Shown: piece by piece, positions 45,167 to 58,379 of the stretch | Layout: every line of letters starts with the position of its first letter | Position numbering within the stretch: position 1 is the first letter of the stretch | Assembly: GCF_037975245.1 (NCBI RefSeq) | Contig: NC_092579.1 | Location: 22,328,666-22,392,665, forward strand | DNA length: 64,000 bases | DNA from: Apostichopus japonicus | Taxonomy: Eukaryota; Echinodermata; Holothuroidea; Aspidochirotida; Stichopodidae | Direction: 5' to 3' | The notes under the pieces: generated by a model | What the model saw: the letters and a program-made list of their open reading frames with translations, nothing else | The model's database searches: none | What the model was told of the DNA's origin: nothing | Translations under genes and position numbers: made by a program

Positions 45167-48100
45167 TTAGGTGGGATTAAAATATTTTTCATATCCAGGA
45201 CGTTGGCATAGAATATTGTAAGTCTCATGGCATTGTTTATCTTGTAACATCCACGAATCTGAGAGCAAAGATGCGACACAGTCTTGAAGTCCCGGACTAT
45301 CGTTCGGTTGGCCACTTCGCCAAGCACTACAAAATAAAGAAATTATAAAACTTGTGTGCGGCCTTTCGCTATACGCTGAACTGCATTAAACATAAAAATA
45401 AATTGAAGGGGTGGATTGTTTTCTTACCCGAATTAAGATATATTTAAGCCTATATGCATAGGCCTACTTCTGCAGGGTTCGGGCATATATATATAGGTTT
45501 CCTGATTTTCATCAGTTTCCCGAAAACCTGAAATTCCATGAACCTGACATTTTAGGCATATCTTGAGCTATCATTGGTCTGCAGCAGTTTGTATATAGGC
45601 TCAACTTACACCAGCATTATGTGGCAACAGCATTCAAATCTTTGTATCGTCTTTTTTTGGGGGGGGGGGTGGGGGGGGAGGGTTCTTGCACGGAATACAA
45701 CATTTTTACGTTTTTACGACATAATATAATAATCTTCGATCACATCACTCTCAGATTCTTAAAAAGTCATATTAATGAGGAAAACTTTAAAAACATCCGC
45801 TAATTTAATAATTTAGCCCTATTTCGAAACAATCAAGTTTGGAAAATACACTTAAATATGTAGCGAAGGTTACTCATTGCCATTCCCAAATATGTGCGAT
45901 ACCTCTCCATTCTAAACCTATATATACCTATTGACATAGGTCCTCTTAATATATACCAACCTCCTGTCTCCAACAATCCCACCCGCTCAGAGCCAGGCCC
46001 GTAGCCATGCATGCCGGGACAGTGGGGTACAGCCGCCCCACCTCGCGGTGCAGACAGCTGTTCCCCTCAACCTGTGCCACCATCATAAGTACCAACATTT
46101 CACAGGTGACACGATACGTCTATTTTGCCCCTCTTTAAGATGTGTGTGCACCCCCCCACCCCCAACTCTCCAAATCAGAATTCCTGGCTAAGGGCTTGCT
46201 CCGACTGCATGACATACCTGCCTGACTCGTTGAACGGTCGGCCATCCATCCATTCGAAGAATTCACGATTGGTTGAGTTGCGAACGATACCAATCCAAAG
46301 GTTGTTCTCACGGTTACGAACAACGTCCACTATACCTACGATAGTATTCTGTTTTGCAATAAAAAGAGATGAAATCAATTGCAGGGTTAAAACATTAATC
46401 CAGTTGTCATGCATTTTTAAGGATCTCGCTAAGAAACGTGCATGGCAAGCCAAATTAAACGGGGGCCATCACGGCTATCTTCAACGCTCGTATGGCAAGC
46501 CGTTTTACTTTTTATTCAATATTTAATGATATCTTTAATTATTTGATGATATCATTAAATCAATTGTTGATATCAACAATTCGAATTGTTGATATCATTA
46601 AATCAATTAATGATATCATTAATTCAATTCATTTCTTGATATCAATAATTCATTTAATGATATCATTAAATGAATTAGTGATATCAAGAAATGATTTAAA
46701 GATATCTTTAAATGTATTTGTGATATGTACATATCACTAATTTGAATTATTGATATGTACATATCACTAATTTGAATTAGTGATATGTACATATCACTAA
46801 TTCAAATTAGTGATATGTACATATCAATAATTCGAATTAGTGATATCATCAAATATGACGTTATATTTACATATCATTAATTCGAATTAATTCGATTTAG
46901 TGATATGTACATATCATTAATTCGAATTAATGATATCATCAAATATGACGTCATATTTACTGATATCACTAATTCGAATTAATGATATGTACATATCACT
47001 AATTCGATTTAATGATATCAACAAATATGACGTACATATCAAGAATTCGGCCATATTTAATGATATCATAAAATATGGCCGAATTCGTGATATGTACGTC
47101 ATATTTGATGATATCAATAATTGGAATTTATGATATCAAAAAATTCGAATTAATGATATCATTAAATATGGCCGAATTCGTGATATGTACGCCATATTTG
47201 ATGATATCATTAATTGGAATTTATGATATCATTAAATATGGCCGAATTCGTGATATGTACGTCATACTTTTTGATATCATTAATTTAAATACCGATATCT
47301 GAAATTGAATTTATGATATCTTGAATTGAAATATTAATATCTATTATAGTTCATCTATTTTAAGATATCACATATTTAATTCTTGATATCGTCAATTTTA
47401 ATTATGATATCATCAAATAAAATAATGATATCAATAATTTCCTTGCACCAATTAAAGATATCTTGAATTAATTTAAGATATCATTAAAAGAATTTCAGAT
47501 ATCATGAAATAATTGTTGATATCAATAAATACTGAATAAAAAAAATAAAATGGCTTGCCATACGCTCGCGCGATCTCGAAACAACCAATCAGTGACGCTT
47601 ATTCACTCATGTGATCCTTCAGTCGACGCGTCGTTGAAAGTTTACGATGTGATCATTTGGGGCAAAGTCACACCAGGTTGCCGAATAGTTAAGGCTTCGA
47701 TTTGTAATACAGCTTATATACTTTTATGAAACAACTACAGACGGAATACACCGAAGAATCTGCCATTGCGTTATACTCTTGTAATGTCTTTCGTAAGGCT
47801 ATTTCTTGTATATTATCAGAACCTATTTCTCTTTATTCTCTAAGATACTTATATGAATATGACGTCATGAAACTGAAGCTTGATAATCTGGTTGTCCGAC
47901 AATCGTGGTGTTGCTAATTGAAACGGTCCAGTCTAGTGTTCTTCCCTATAGTTAGAAAAACGGAAGGGGTGAAGATACTCCTCACCCCCCCCCCCCCACA
48001 CACCCACATTTTTCAAAATTGAGAGGAATTGTTCTCAAGCTTCCCTCGCCCCCTACCCGTCCCTATATGTTATATGTTGTTCTGTGGATACAAAAAAGAG

Positions 48101-49852
48101 CTTAATAACAATGACACGGCTGCCTTGTCGCGCAAAGATATTTAACCTCACATACATGCGCCCACTTCACCTATTGCAGCATAACCAAAACCAAGCCCCT
48201 AGTCACATCATTCAGACAGCCTGGCTTGACGAGAACAGGGAGGTAAGGAGCTACAGCCATGGGCCCCGGATTCCAATTATGCATCCGGGGGGAATATGTG
48301 ATGAAAAAAATTAATATATTCGCATTTTGATTGTATGATCAGGATCTCGATGACGTTAGTGTCCCGGGGCCCCACTGCTTACAAAATTAAAGATAGACAT
48401 TACCACTAAATTGGTCGAATTTAAAACTACCACATTTCCTCCACACGTCTGACAAATTCGTCTGGAATTCTCGAAGGCCCTGGTTCCATCTGGTATCATG
48501 TATTCCCCTGGCATATTTTCCACCGTGTGCCATGTATTACAAGCTATATTCCAGAAGAGAGAGAGAGAGACCACTTTCAGGTGTAAGAAAGTATCTATAT
48601 AGTTAATTGGGTGCGATTGGATGCGAGAAATACTAGAGGTGATGGGGGGGGGATGTCGATAAGGGAAGCATAGTTCCTTAAATTCCTGTATAATTTACAC
48701 GTATTGTTCAGCGTTCAGGGAAAAAATATCTACCGTGTGCCTTTAAAATGAAGGGTCGAAACTGAATACCTTTAAAATGCGAACTAACCTTATGTCCCTC
48801 TCTGCGGTTCCTTTCACCCTTTTTCATTATCTACTCCCAATCTGCCATCATCTGCACTAGGTGACCAGACTGCCTCATCTACCCCTCCTTCCAACCACAC
48901 ACATATCGCTTTCCGATCTATCTCAGCAGCATGATCATTGACTAACACTTTAGTTGAAATGGTATCTCGTAAAGTAAAACTGCAAAACATTTATTTCCCG
49001 TCACCAAGGAGCCCATCCCCACCCCACCCCACCCCCACTTTCACCCGCAAACAAAGCACCATCATTGGCACCACCGCCACTGAGTCGTATTCCGCGTCTA
49101 AACACGGGGCTATAATTTCCTTCGATGCGCATTTGGTTAGGGATGAGAGAGGGGAGGGGAGGGGAGGGGTGTTGCCAATCTCAAGCATGGTATACGTGTT
49201 CGTAGGAAACACAATGTTTCATACTATATATCAGAAAACGGACGGAGAGTAACAAAAAAAGGATAATCGGAGAAGAATGGGGCCATATATAGCTACGAAT
49301 TTAGGCTGACCTTTGCATCCGTATTCTGAAGATGTATCCTCTAGTTGGACTGTACTGTCAGGTGTCTTGGTCAATATGGATGAACAAGAGCATGAATCTG
49401 CGGAAACGGCCGCTTGGAGATCTGTGATTGGTTCAAATTGTGCCGAAGGGCATGTACCTGAAAAATGCATAGACGTTGATTACGAAATAGTCTGTTTTGT
49501 TTCAAAGTCTGTATATTATGACCGAACCGTGGTCATCGTGGACACATTAATGTTACGATGTAGATCTTTAAAACGTAACCATTTTATCTTAAGCGTAATT
49601 GTACACTATACATGTCTGATCATGTTTTACCTCCATGGTCGTCTGACGTACAACAATAACGATTTATTTATGTAATTCAAGACGTATACTGTGTAAAGAT
49701 ATCATATTTAGCAACACGCTCAAATATTGACTAAAAACTATACTAATGATAAGTTTAAAATACGTATAGGGATATGTTGGAATATATTTTACAAAGAAAA
49801 CAACCATAAAAACGGTTGAAATAAACCTTCCAAGTACAGATAGATGGATTAT

Positions 49853-49923
<71 letters not shown>

Positions 49924-51199
49924 TAGATCTATATACCATGCTACCTTTTGTCAACCCCCACCCCAATGATTTAGAATTTTATTCACTTCCCCCAGACCTC
50001 CTTACACAGTATCCACCACAGGTAATTTCCGTTGCGGGAAACTTCGGTGCTAAATATGCCCCCATGTTACCCTGGGAGTGTGATTACAATTCCCAATGTT
50101 GAGTATGTTCAAAGAGCCCTTTCCCTCTCTTGTGATCCTAGCAATGTCATTTACATATTCTACAGTGTTCTTTGCAAAGAGGGCACTTATGTAGGGGAAA
50201 CAGGCTCTCGGTTCTGCCTATGTTTTAATAATCACAACAACAGCAAAAATCAATTCATGATAATTTTGCAAGAGTCCCAGTGTCCGAACATTTCAATCTT
50301 CATAGACATTCTCTCAAAAACCTAAAATGTATTTTAATCGCTTCTAACTTCAAATCTGTAACTGAACGTAAACGGACTCGATTAGATCTTTCGTATATTA
50401 AGTCTCACATCACCGGTCTCAACGAAGACTCGGGACCCCTATAAATGATTAATAGTTCAACAAAATGTACTCCGTTCTTCCTATTCTTTCCTCCTTAATC
50501 CCTTTCCTGTATAGTCATGGTTTATTTGTTACTAATTCCAGCAGTGCCACTCACACTTATCTAGCATCATACTTTAATTGTGTTGTAATTTACACGTTTT
50601 ATTCCACTGCCAAGTATAGCTGACGAAGGTCCCAGGGGGACCGAAAATTCCAATTTGTTTATATATATAAATATGTTTCAAATATATATTAATATATATA
50701 TATATATATATTTGAAACATATTTGTATATATGTTTATATATACAAATATGTTTCAAATATATATTAATATATATATATATATTATATATATATATTATA
50801 TATATATATTATATTATATATATATAATATATCTGTTCAAAGTATCTCTTTCGAGATCCGGCTTAAGGGATTAAAAATGATTTTCGAGTTGGTTAGCATC
50901 ATCAATTTGATCTCTAGAGTAAGGCAAAATATGTCACCAAAAACAGAACTAGTATTGTTCGATACAGGTGACAAACGCCTACAGTGGAATTACGACCTTC
51001 CTTACCGGTTTCGAACCTCTGGACATACAATCAGCGTCCATAGCCTAGTGGTTAGGGTGTCCGCGTACAGAGCGGAAGGCCCGTGGGCCGTGGTTCGAAT
51101 CCCGGTGGAGGCTGAAAGTTTTTTTCACTGTTCTTGATTTTCCAACTCATTACGATTTTCATTTATATATATTCATTTGCCTTTGTCGTTTACCTCCAT

Positions 51200-51290
<91 letters not shown>

Positions 51291-52094
51291 GCCTTTAGTA
51301 TTTTTTTCGTTCGATATAATATCATATCCTCAGTCATAATATAGATTCATACGATATTTATACGTCTATAGTGAGTTTTCACTTACATGCCACTTAAAAG
51401 TAAGTTTTCAATGGCAGTATCCGGAAATGAGTCTTCTCGTTTATATTTCGATCCAATGAATAAGAGGAAGGAACTTTTCGATTTGGTGACAATATGTCTA
51501 CGTAACACAAAACCTTTGATCAGCTCTAACATGTTGCTATTCTTTAGGATCGTTTCCAAGAAGAACAACTCATTAATTAAACAACACCGTGCATTGCAGG
51601 GTAAAAACATCGATAAAAGCAAGACATTGTCACGTAGCAGGAAGCATACCGTAATAAGGACGAGATTTTTCCGTGTTTTATAGCATCCTTCAGTGTCTGC
51701 ATGCGTTTATTATTCAATAAGTCCAGCGATTTACCAAAATTTATTAGAATCATTACAAAGTATGGTATATAGTTCTGCAACCTTTCTAGGCCACGGCTGG
51801 TCAAACAATTTGGCATTCGTCGGCGACCCATTAATCACCACACCCACACACTACCCACCCACCCCCCCCCCCCCCCATGTACCACGATCAAGTTATTCAT
51901 ATAGCTTCATTAGAATATTGTTGCTTGAATGAGATATCTGGATCTCTTAATTCCTTGCCATAAGTTCGTCGCTCTTGGTTTGAAGGCGGAAACATAGCAG
52001 AGATCGCCACCAACTTTGTGTACATTTCATCACAATTTTGTGTTCGAAACGTTGTGAAAAAGTTATTGACTACCATCAACCCCCCTCTCCTTCA

Positions 52095-52137
<43 letters not shown>

Positions 52138-52145
52138 CGTTTTTC

Positions 52146-52195
<50 letters not shown>

Positions 52196-52307
52196 GGGTT
52201 AAACGTGTAAACTTACCCGTGACGGCACTCCAAAGAGAGAACACGAACACAATTAAGACTATTTTAAACAGTCTCTGCATCGACGAATAGTAATGTTTCA
52301 TCGTCAT
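45167..52307 (-). CDS. Secreted single-domain C-type lectin (five exons, 222 aa)
   Basis: Exons on the minus strand are 52307-52217, 49457-49311, 48543-48404, 46348-46218 and 45326-45167. They have GT/AG borders and phases 1, 1, 0, 2 and total 669 nt including TAA. Exon 1 encodes a signal peptide ([19 protein letters not shown]). Exon 2 encodes a Cys-containing linker. Exons 3-5 form the C-type lectin fold: [14 protein letters not shown] and [16 protein letters not shown], then LWIGIVRN and [11 protein letters not shown], then [29 protein letters not shown] and the end at FNPT. The long-loop site reads QPN, between mannose-type EPN and galactose-type QPD. The usual WND is replaced by SWML, so calcium-dependent sugar binding may be lost or altered. 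NST occurs twice as a likely N-glycosylation site. A weak donor inside exon 5 leaves a small chance that the gene continues. Confidence 0.88.
46485..47568. mobile_element. Palindrome-array element with 48-bp terminal inverted repeats
   Basis: Both ends carry (C)G(C/A)(T/G)CGTATGGCAAGCC followed by TTTTA and T-rich sequence, in opposite orientation: a terminal inverted repeat of about 48 bp. The 1 kb between consists of TGATATCA-centred palindromes. GATATC occurs about 30 times, first at 46528, 46548, 46569, 46591 and 46612 (20-22 bp apart). Spacers such as TTAATTCGAATTAA are themselves palindromic. In the middle section GATATC is extended to GATATGTACATATC and the step becomes 30 bp. No coding frame is present. 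It lies inside the third intron of the lectin gene. Confidence 0.85.
49850..49921. repeat. TA microsatellite
   Basis: Nearly pure TA array in the first intron of the lectin gene, just before the Penelope-like remnant. Confidence 0.95.
50032..50444 (+). pseudogene. GIY-YIG endonuclease of a Penelope-like element, frameshifted
   Basis: The first frame reads [20 protein letters not shown], the GIY-YIG core with its Cys and YVGET motif. Then a frameshift between about 50240 and 50285 moves the protein to the next frame: [20 protein letters not shown], ending [17 protein letters not shown] at a TAA (50442-50444). This two-part pattern matches the C-terminal endonuclease of Penelope-like elements. 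The catalytic Glu expected in the second half could not be assigned with certainty. Non-functional. Confidence 0.85.
50620..50646 (+). ncRNA. Hammerhead-ribozyme-like core, degenerate
   Basis: CTGACGA (50620-50626), then a 6-bp hairpin GGTCCC-AGG-GGGACC, then GAAA (50643-50646): the three parts of a hammerhead catalytic core in order. Penelope-like elements are known to carry hammerhead motifs. One extra A lies between CTGACGA and the hairpin, and stems I and III do not pair cleanly, so activity is doubtful. Confidence 0.35.
50666..50831. repeat. TA-rich inverted and direct repeats
   Basis: AAATATGTTTCAAATATATA occurs twice directly (about 50669 and 50748) and once inverted between them (TATATTTGAAACATATTT), in a TA background. 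It can form extended hairpins. Confidence 0.85.
50832..51202 (+). mobile_element. TA-embedded element with tRNA-like module, copy 2
   Basis: Same sequence as 38365-38695, from TCTGTTCAAAGTATCTC through the tRNA-like module to ACTCATTACGATTTTCAT. This copy keeps the right end TTTACCTCCATTGC (51189-51202), the exact reverse complement of the left end of copy 1, but has lost its own left end. A 7-8 bp duplication (GGGCCGTG) interrupts the B-box side of the tRNA-like module. Confidence 0.8.
51203..51288. repeat. TA microsatellite
   Basis: Pure TA array immediately after the right terminus of the preceding element. Confidence 0.97.
51289..52090. other. Lectin first intron, unassigned frames
   Basis: Overlapping open frames on both strands at 51383-51683 (98 codons plus, 79 minus) have no recognisable motif. 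A 15-C run lies at 51862-51876. Confidence 0.4.
52097..52191. repeat. CA plus TA microsatellite
   Basis: A CA array, then a TA array, a short unique piece and a second TA array, only 26 bases inside the first intron of the lectin gene. Confidence 0.95.
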
Positions 52308-54482
52308 CTCGCTATCAGTATACTGTCTCCTGTTTCTTCTTCTTTTGTCAGAGGATGACAAGATTGTTACCTAACTCATTGCTCTCACTCGCAAGAAATA
52401 GAAAACACTTCTTTCCGCGTCAAGTGGAACAAAAGTTAGCTGATTCAACTCCGATAAAGAATAGACTCCTCAACAGTCGTTCCGTCTTAAATATAAATAA
52501 TTGAAGCACAATTGAAATAGAGAAATTTTTATTATTTTTCTCCTCCGTTCATGTTGAAATTTCCTGCTGATGTCGATTTGTTTTTTGTTTGTCCCAAATA
52601 GGATGTTGTTTACACCTTAAATATATTGTATTGGATCTTGAAGAGTACAAAATAAGATTACACGTCCATGTTCGGATATTTTCAACATAAGAATTATCTA
52701 AAGTTGTAAATAATTCAATATCATAAACAATGAACCTTTCTGACAATAAAAATAAAATAAAATATATATATATATTTCAGGCTTTACACACAATAAAGTT
52801 GCATTGAGAAACAGTAATTAAAGTAAAACAAATAAATATCGCTGCTCTGGTCTGCAGCCAGTCGTCTCGTGTCGATGAATATAATAAAATAATTACAATG
52901 ACTCGTCAAATGCAGTGTAATTTAGTTTTCGACTTTTCTCTTTCTGACATATCTGAATCGACGTATGATTGATTTTTATTTCTTCAGAGTATACAAGTAT
53001 AAATTTTTCAACATATCAAGTGTTTTTCTGTAGTTTCTTATTGATCCTTGTCTTATTTTTAAGAGTATCGACTGATGAGGGAAAGGTTATTGCCAAACGT
53101 AATTCCTTTCTTCGTGCATGATGGGTTAAGGCTTGGGGTGGTTTTGGGTATATGGTGGTGTGGGATAGGGGTATGAGAGGATGTGTGGTTGGGGAGGGTG
53201 GTGTAGGGTAAGGGCAGTGTGGTGTGGTGTGGTGTAGGGTATAGGCCAGGTATGATGATATGATAGGCGGGTCAAATTGGTCAGGTTGGTGGGTCAAGGG
53301 TATGTTGGTTAGGCGTGTGGTTGGGTGGTTATAAGGGCAGGGAAGGTTCTGAAGAGCTGGAGTGGCGTTTGGTGGGTGGGACGTTATAACACTGTATAGT
53401 AGTTTCCGTTCGATTTGAAATGCCACCATAAATAATTGGGCGTACATATTTTTGCATTTCATAATTTATCACATGGAGAAAGCGAATTTAAAGTAATTGG
53501 AATTTTTAATAATTTTACTTATTTATATTTTCGTAGGAAGTAAAACCTTCAATCTTCCAGCTGATTGACTGCATTTGAGATGATATTAATCTTATCGATA
53601 TATCTAGCTTCAGTCAACTGAATTCAGAAAACAATTATTTGAAAATGGCGGGGGGAGGGGGAGTCGATTTGTTATGGACTAAATGCCTGTGGGGGGGGGG
53701 GGGGGCTCAAATGGGAGGCGGTATACCTCTCCACGTTGAGAAATATTTGTATCGTTAGCCGGTGCTTAAAAGAGAATATTGCGATCTCTTGCAACTTACA
53801 AAGAACTTTTTATAAAGAAATTTCACGATTATTTTTTTTTTATTAAGGGTACATCATGCACGTACAGGTTTTGATAGTTTTGACAGTTTTCTGAACATAT
53901 TGCGCTTTAAGTTGCAAATATAGAATGGCTTTTAACATTTAAAAATATTGTGTTCTCATTTTATTGCCTTTACAGGGCATGAACTAAACGTGGTAGAAGT
54001 GTGACGTATCATGTGATGTGACATTCTGCCATCTCGAATTTCTACACCCTGTTGTGACCTGACACTTGTTGAGGGTAAAGTATACGGTAACCTCTCGATG
54101 TACATACCCATACAAACAACAGAGGATCGGGAAAAAAAGTCTAGTGCCGGGGGGAATGTACTAAAGTATTAACGTTTGTGTGGGATTTGCATGAACATAT
54201 TAATATGCTTCGAAACTATGAAACTTTGAAAGACGAATTCTAGCGTGTTTGTAGTCCACGAGTTCCGAACACCATAATACGACACAAAGACGTTTTAACT
54301 ATACTCTCGGCCATATACAGATAGTCCATTTTACCGGGACTATTACCAAGACGATTGTTTGTGTTTAACGTCACCGTGGTCATTGAAAGTAACAGATAAA
54401 CGTAAGCAATGGTAGAAGGCATAGGGGGAGTCAAAGCAACTTCCACCTTACTGATCCACTCTTAGCCCCAAATATTCTAACA
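52308..54482. other. Intergenic upstream of the lectin gene
   Basis: A GT-rich strand-asymmetric block lies at about 53100-53400 (GGTGTGGTGTGGTGTAGGG-like). Its complement is open for 148 codons but reads as low-complexity Pro/His/Thr and is rejected as a gene. A 15-G run lies at 53691-53705. No promoter element could be fixed. Confidence 0.5.
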
Positions 54483-55425
54483 TTGCTGGAAAAAGTAACA
54501 CGCATAATCTTATATAGTGCTAAACGGTTTAGAAGCGGAAATGAGTATGCATTTGCAAGCGCTACTCGTTCGTCCATGATGACTAGAGTTCCTGCGTCTG
54601 CTGCCCCCTCTTCTAATACTTTCGCAAGTGCCCCCCTATACTATAATACGGTGGCCTCTAAAAGCCATTGTCGATGTACATTGGCTTCTCATTATTATAC
54701 TTAGATGGTAATGTATATCGGAAAGTGGAGACCACTCGCAATTTCATTAAATGAAATAATATCCAGCAGAAAACAAAAGTTATTGTTTCTTGGTAGTTCG
54801 GTAACAGTCCAAATAACACCACCATCTACATTAAGAGCAGTATGTGGAATCCATTTTGATCCGAATAAAACTGAACAACCAAAATTAAATGCTGACCATG
54901 TAGTCAAATTATCAACAAGGGTTTTTATAACACACTAAAAAGCATGCCAACATATACATCATGCACAGAAAGGAAATTTTCCATAGCTAGAGGCTCATGT
55001 TTCCCGGTAATGTTACACAAATTTATGAGGCAGTGAATTTTATTGTACTAATTGACAAGTCCGCGAGTGACGCATCAGGCCTACACATAGTAGGAATATG
55101 CGGCATATCAATAACTATCCTTGCTTCAGTTTTTTATTTATTATTATTTAAAGTAGATTACCATAAGGACATCCCAATGCTCCATGCACCTCTGGCTAAC
55201 ATAAAGGATCTTTCAAAGGATCAACAACATAAAGGATCAACAACAGTGATGCACATTATGACAAGCAATTCAAGAGGCCTACTTTTGTTCGATTCCCGCT
55301 GTCACAAGCATTCCCACTTCTCTACCCCTTCCTTCAGCAAATCCTGGCTTCTTCACAGTAGACACGCTAAGTATTCCATGAAGACGGTACTTGTAGAATC
55401 TATCTGGTTTGGGAACGGGTTTTGA
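54483..55425 (+). pseudogene. Unassigned broken reading frames, one with a membrane segment
   Basis: Two frames in the same phase (54483-54704 and 54705-54938) are separated by a single TAG. A third, one phase off, runs 54997-55425. The third has a clear hydrophobic stretch (IVGICGISITILASVFYLLL) after a short polar region. The minus strand over 54701-54907 is also open, so the coding strand is uncertain. I do not recognise the family. The pattern suits a decayed coding copy or chance openness. Confidence 0.3.
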
Positions 55426-55682
55426 GTTATTTTAGTTTTGTTGAATTTTATTTCATCATATCAATCCAGTTTGTTTTAGTCTGCCCATATGAAACACCGT
55501 AGATTTCCTTCGCTTCATTAGGCCTACGTTAACCTTTGACCAGTCCCGCATTGATTAATTTTCAATGAGGTGTCTCATCCAAGTCTTTTCCGCATTCACA
55601 ACCACTCACCCAACACACCCAATACAACACTTTCCGCTATTTTGGAAATTACGTCAGAAGATAATTTTATAATACTGGGTGG

Positions 55683-55690
55683 TATAAATA
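55683..55690 (+). promoter_or_regulatory. Possible TATA box of Rac1
   Basis: TATAAATA lies 44 bases before the Rac1 start codon. If used, it leaves a 5' leader of only about 15 bases, which is short, so it may be incidental. Confidence 0.3.
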
Positions 55691-55726
55691 TAGGAAACTT
55701 TAGGTAGCCGCTAGTAAGACGAAAAG

Positions 55727-58049
<2,323 letters not shown>

Positions 58050-58379
58050 TAAGTATTAACCAGATTCATGAAAATATTTTGCAACTTTTGTTGAAGTATA
58101 TAGATGTTCAAGATGTTACCAGCCTCTTCCACAAATATCGTCAGAGGATGGTAAGGCCAGGGGTATAGTAGGAGCAGTATTGAAGGCTACATTCACATAT
58201 TGCGTAGGTTTGAATAGTACATTAGATATATATATTACGGACAGATGTGACTTCCACTTGTACTGCAGATTGATTTTTTCTCTTTCTATTTTGGGGGGGG
58301 GGGGTGGGAGGTAGAGAGGTCTCTACATTATCTTCCAAATGGAGTTGTTAATTCATTATATTTCAGACGATTCATATGC

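Larger units (their letters stand above)
49922..50665 (+). mobile_element. Penelope-like element remnant
   Basis: A 3' fragment of a Penelope-like retroelement starts just after a TA array and ends near another. It carries the GIY-YIG endonuclease region (given separately) and, after the stop, a 200-bp tail containing CTGACGA, a GGTCCC/GGGACC hairpin and GAAA. The reverse-transcriptase region is absent. It sits in the first intron of the lectin gene on the opposite strand. Confidence 0.8.

Noticed and set aside
45900-46130. Possible DNA transposon end (GCCCGTAGCCATGCATGCC region)
   Set aside because: It resembles a common animal transposon terminus, but no partner terminus or target duplication was found.
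41252-52307. One single gene joining lectin, HYR and EGF exons
   Set aside because: The lectin frame ends at TAA in its last exon, and a separate signal-peptide exon lies at 42775-42856. Two genes are simpler, though read-through transcripts remain possible.
53016-53462. 148-codon Pro/His/Thr-rich minus-strand frame
   Set aside because: Coincides with the GT-biased low-complexity block. No domain and no splice context.
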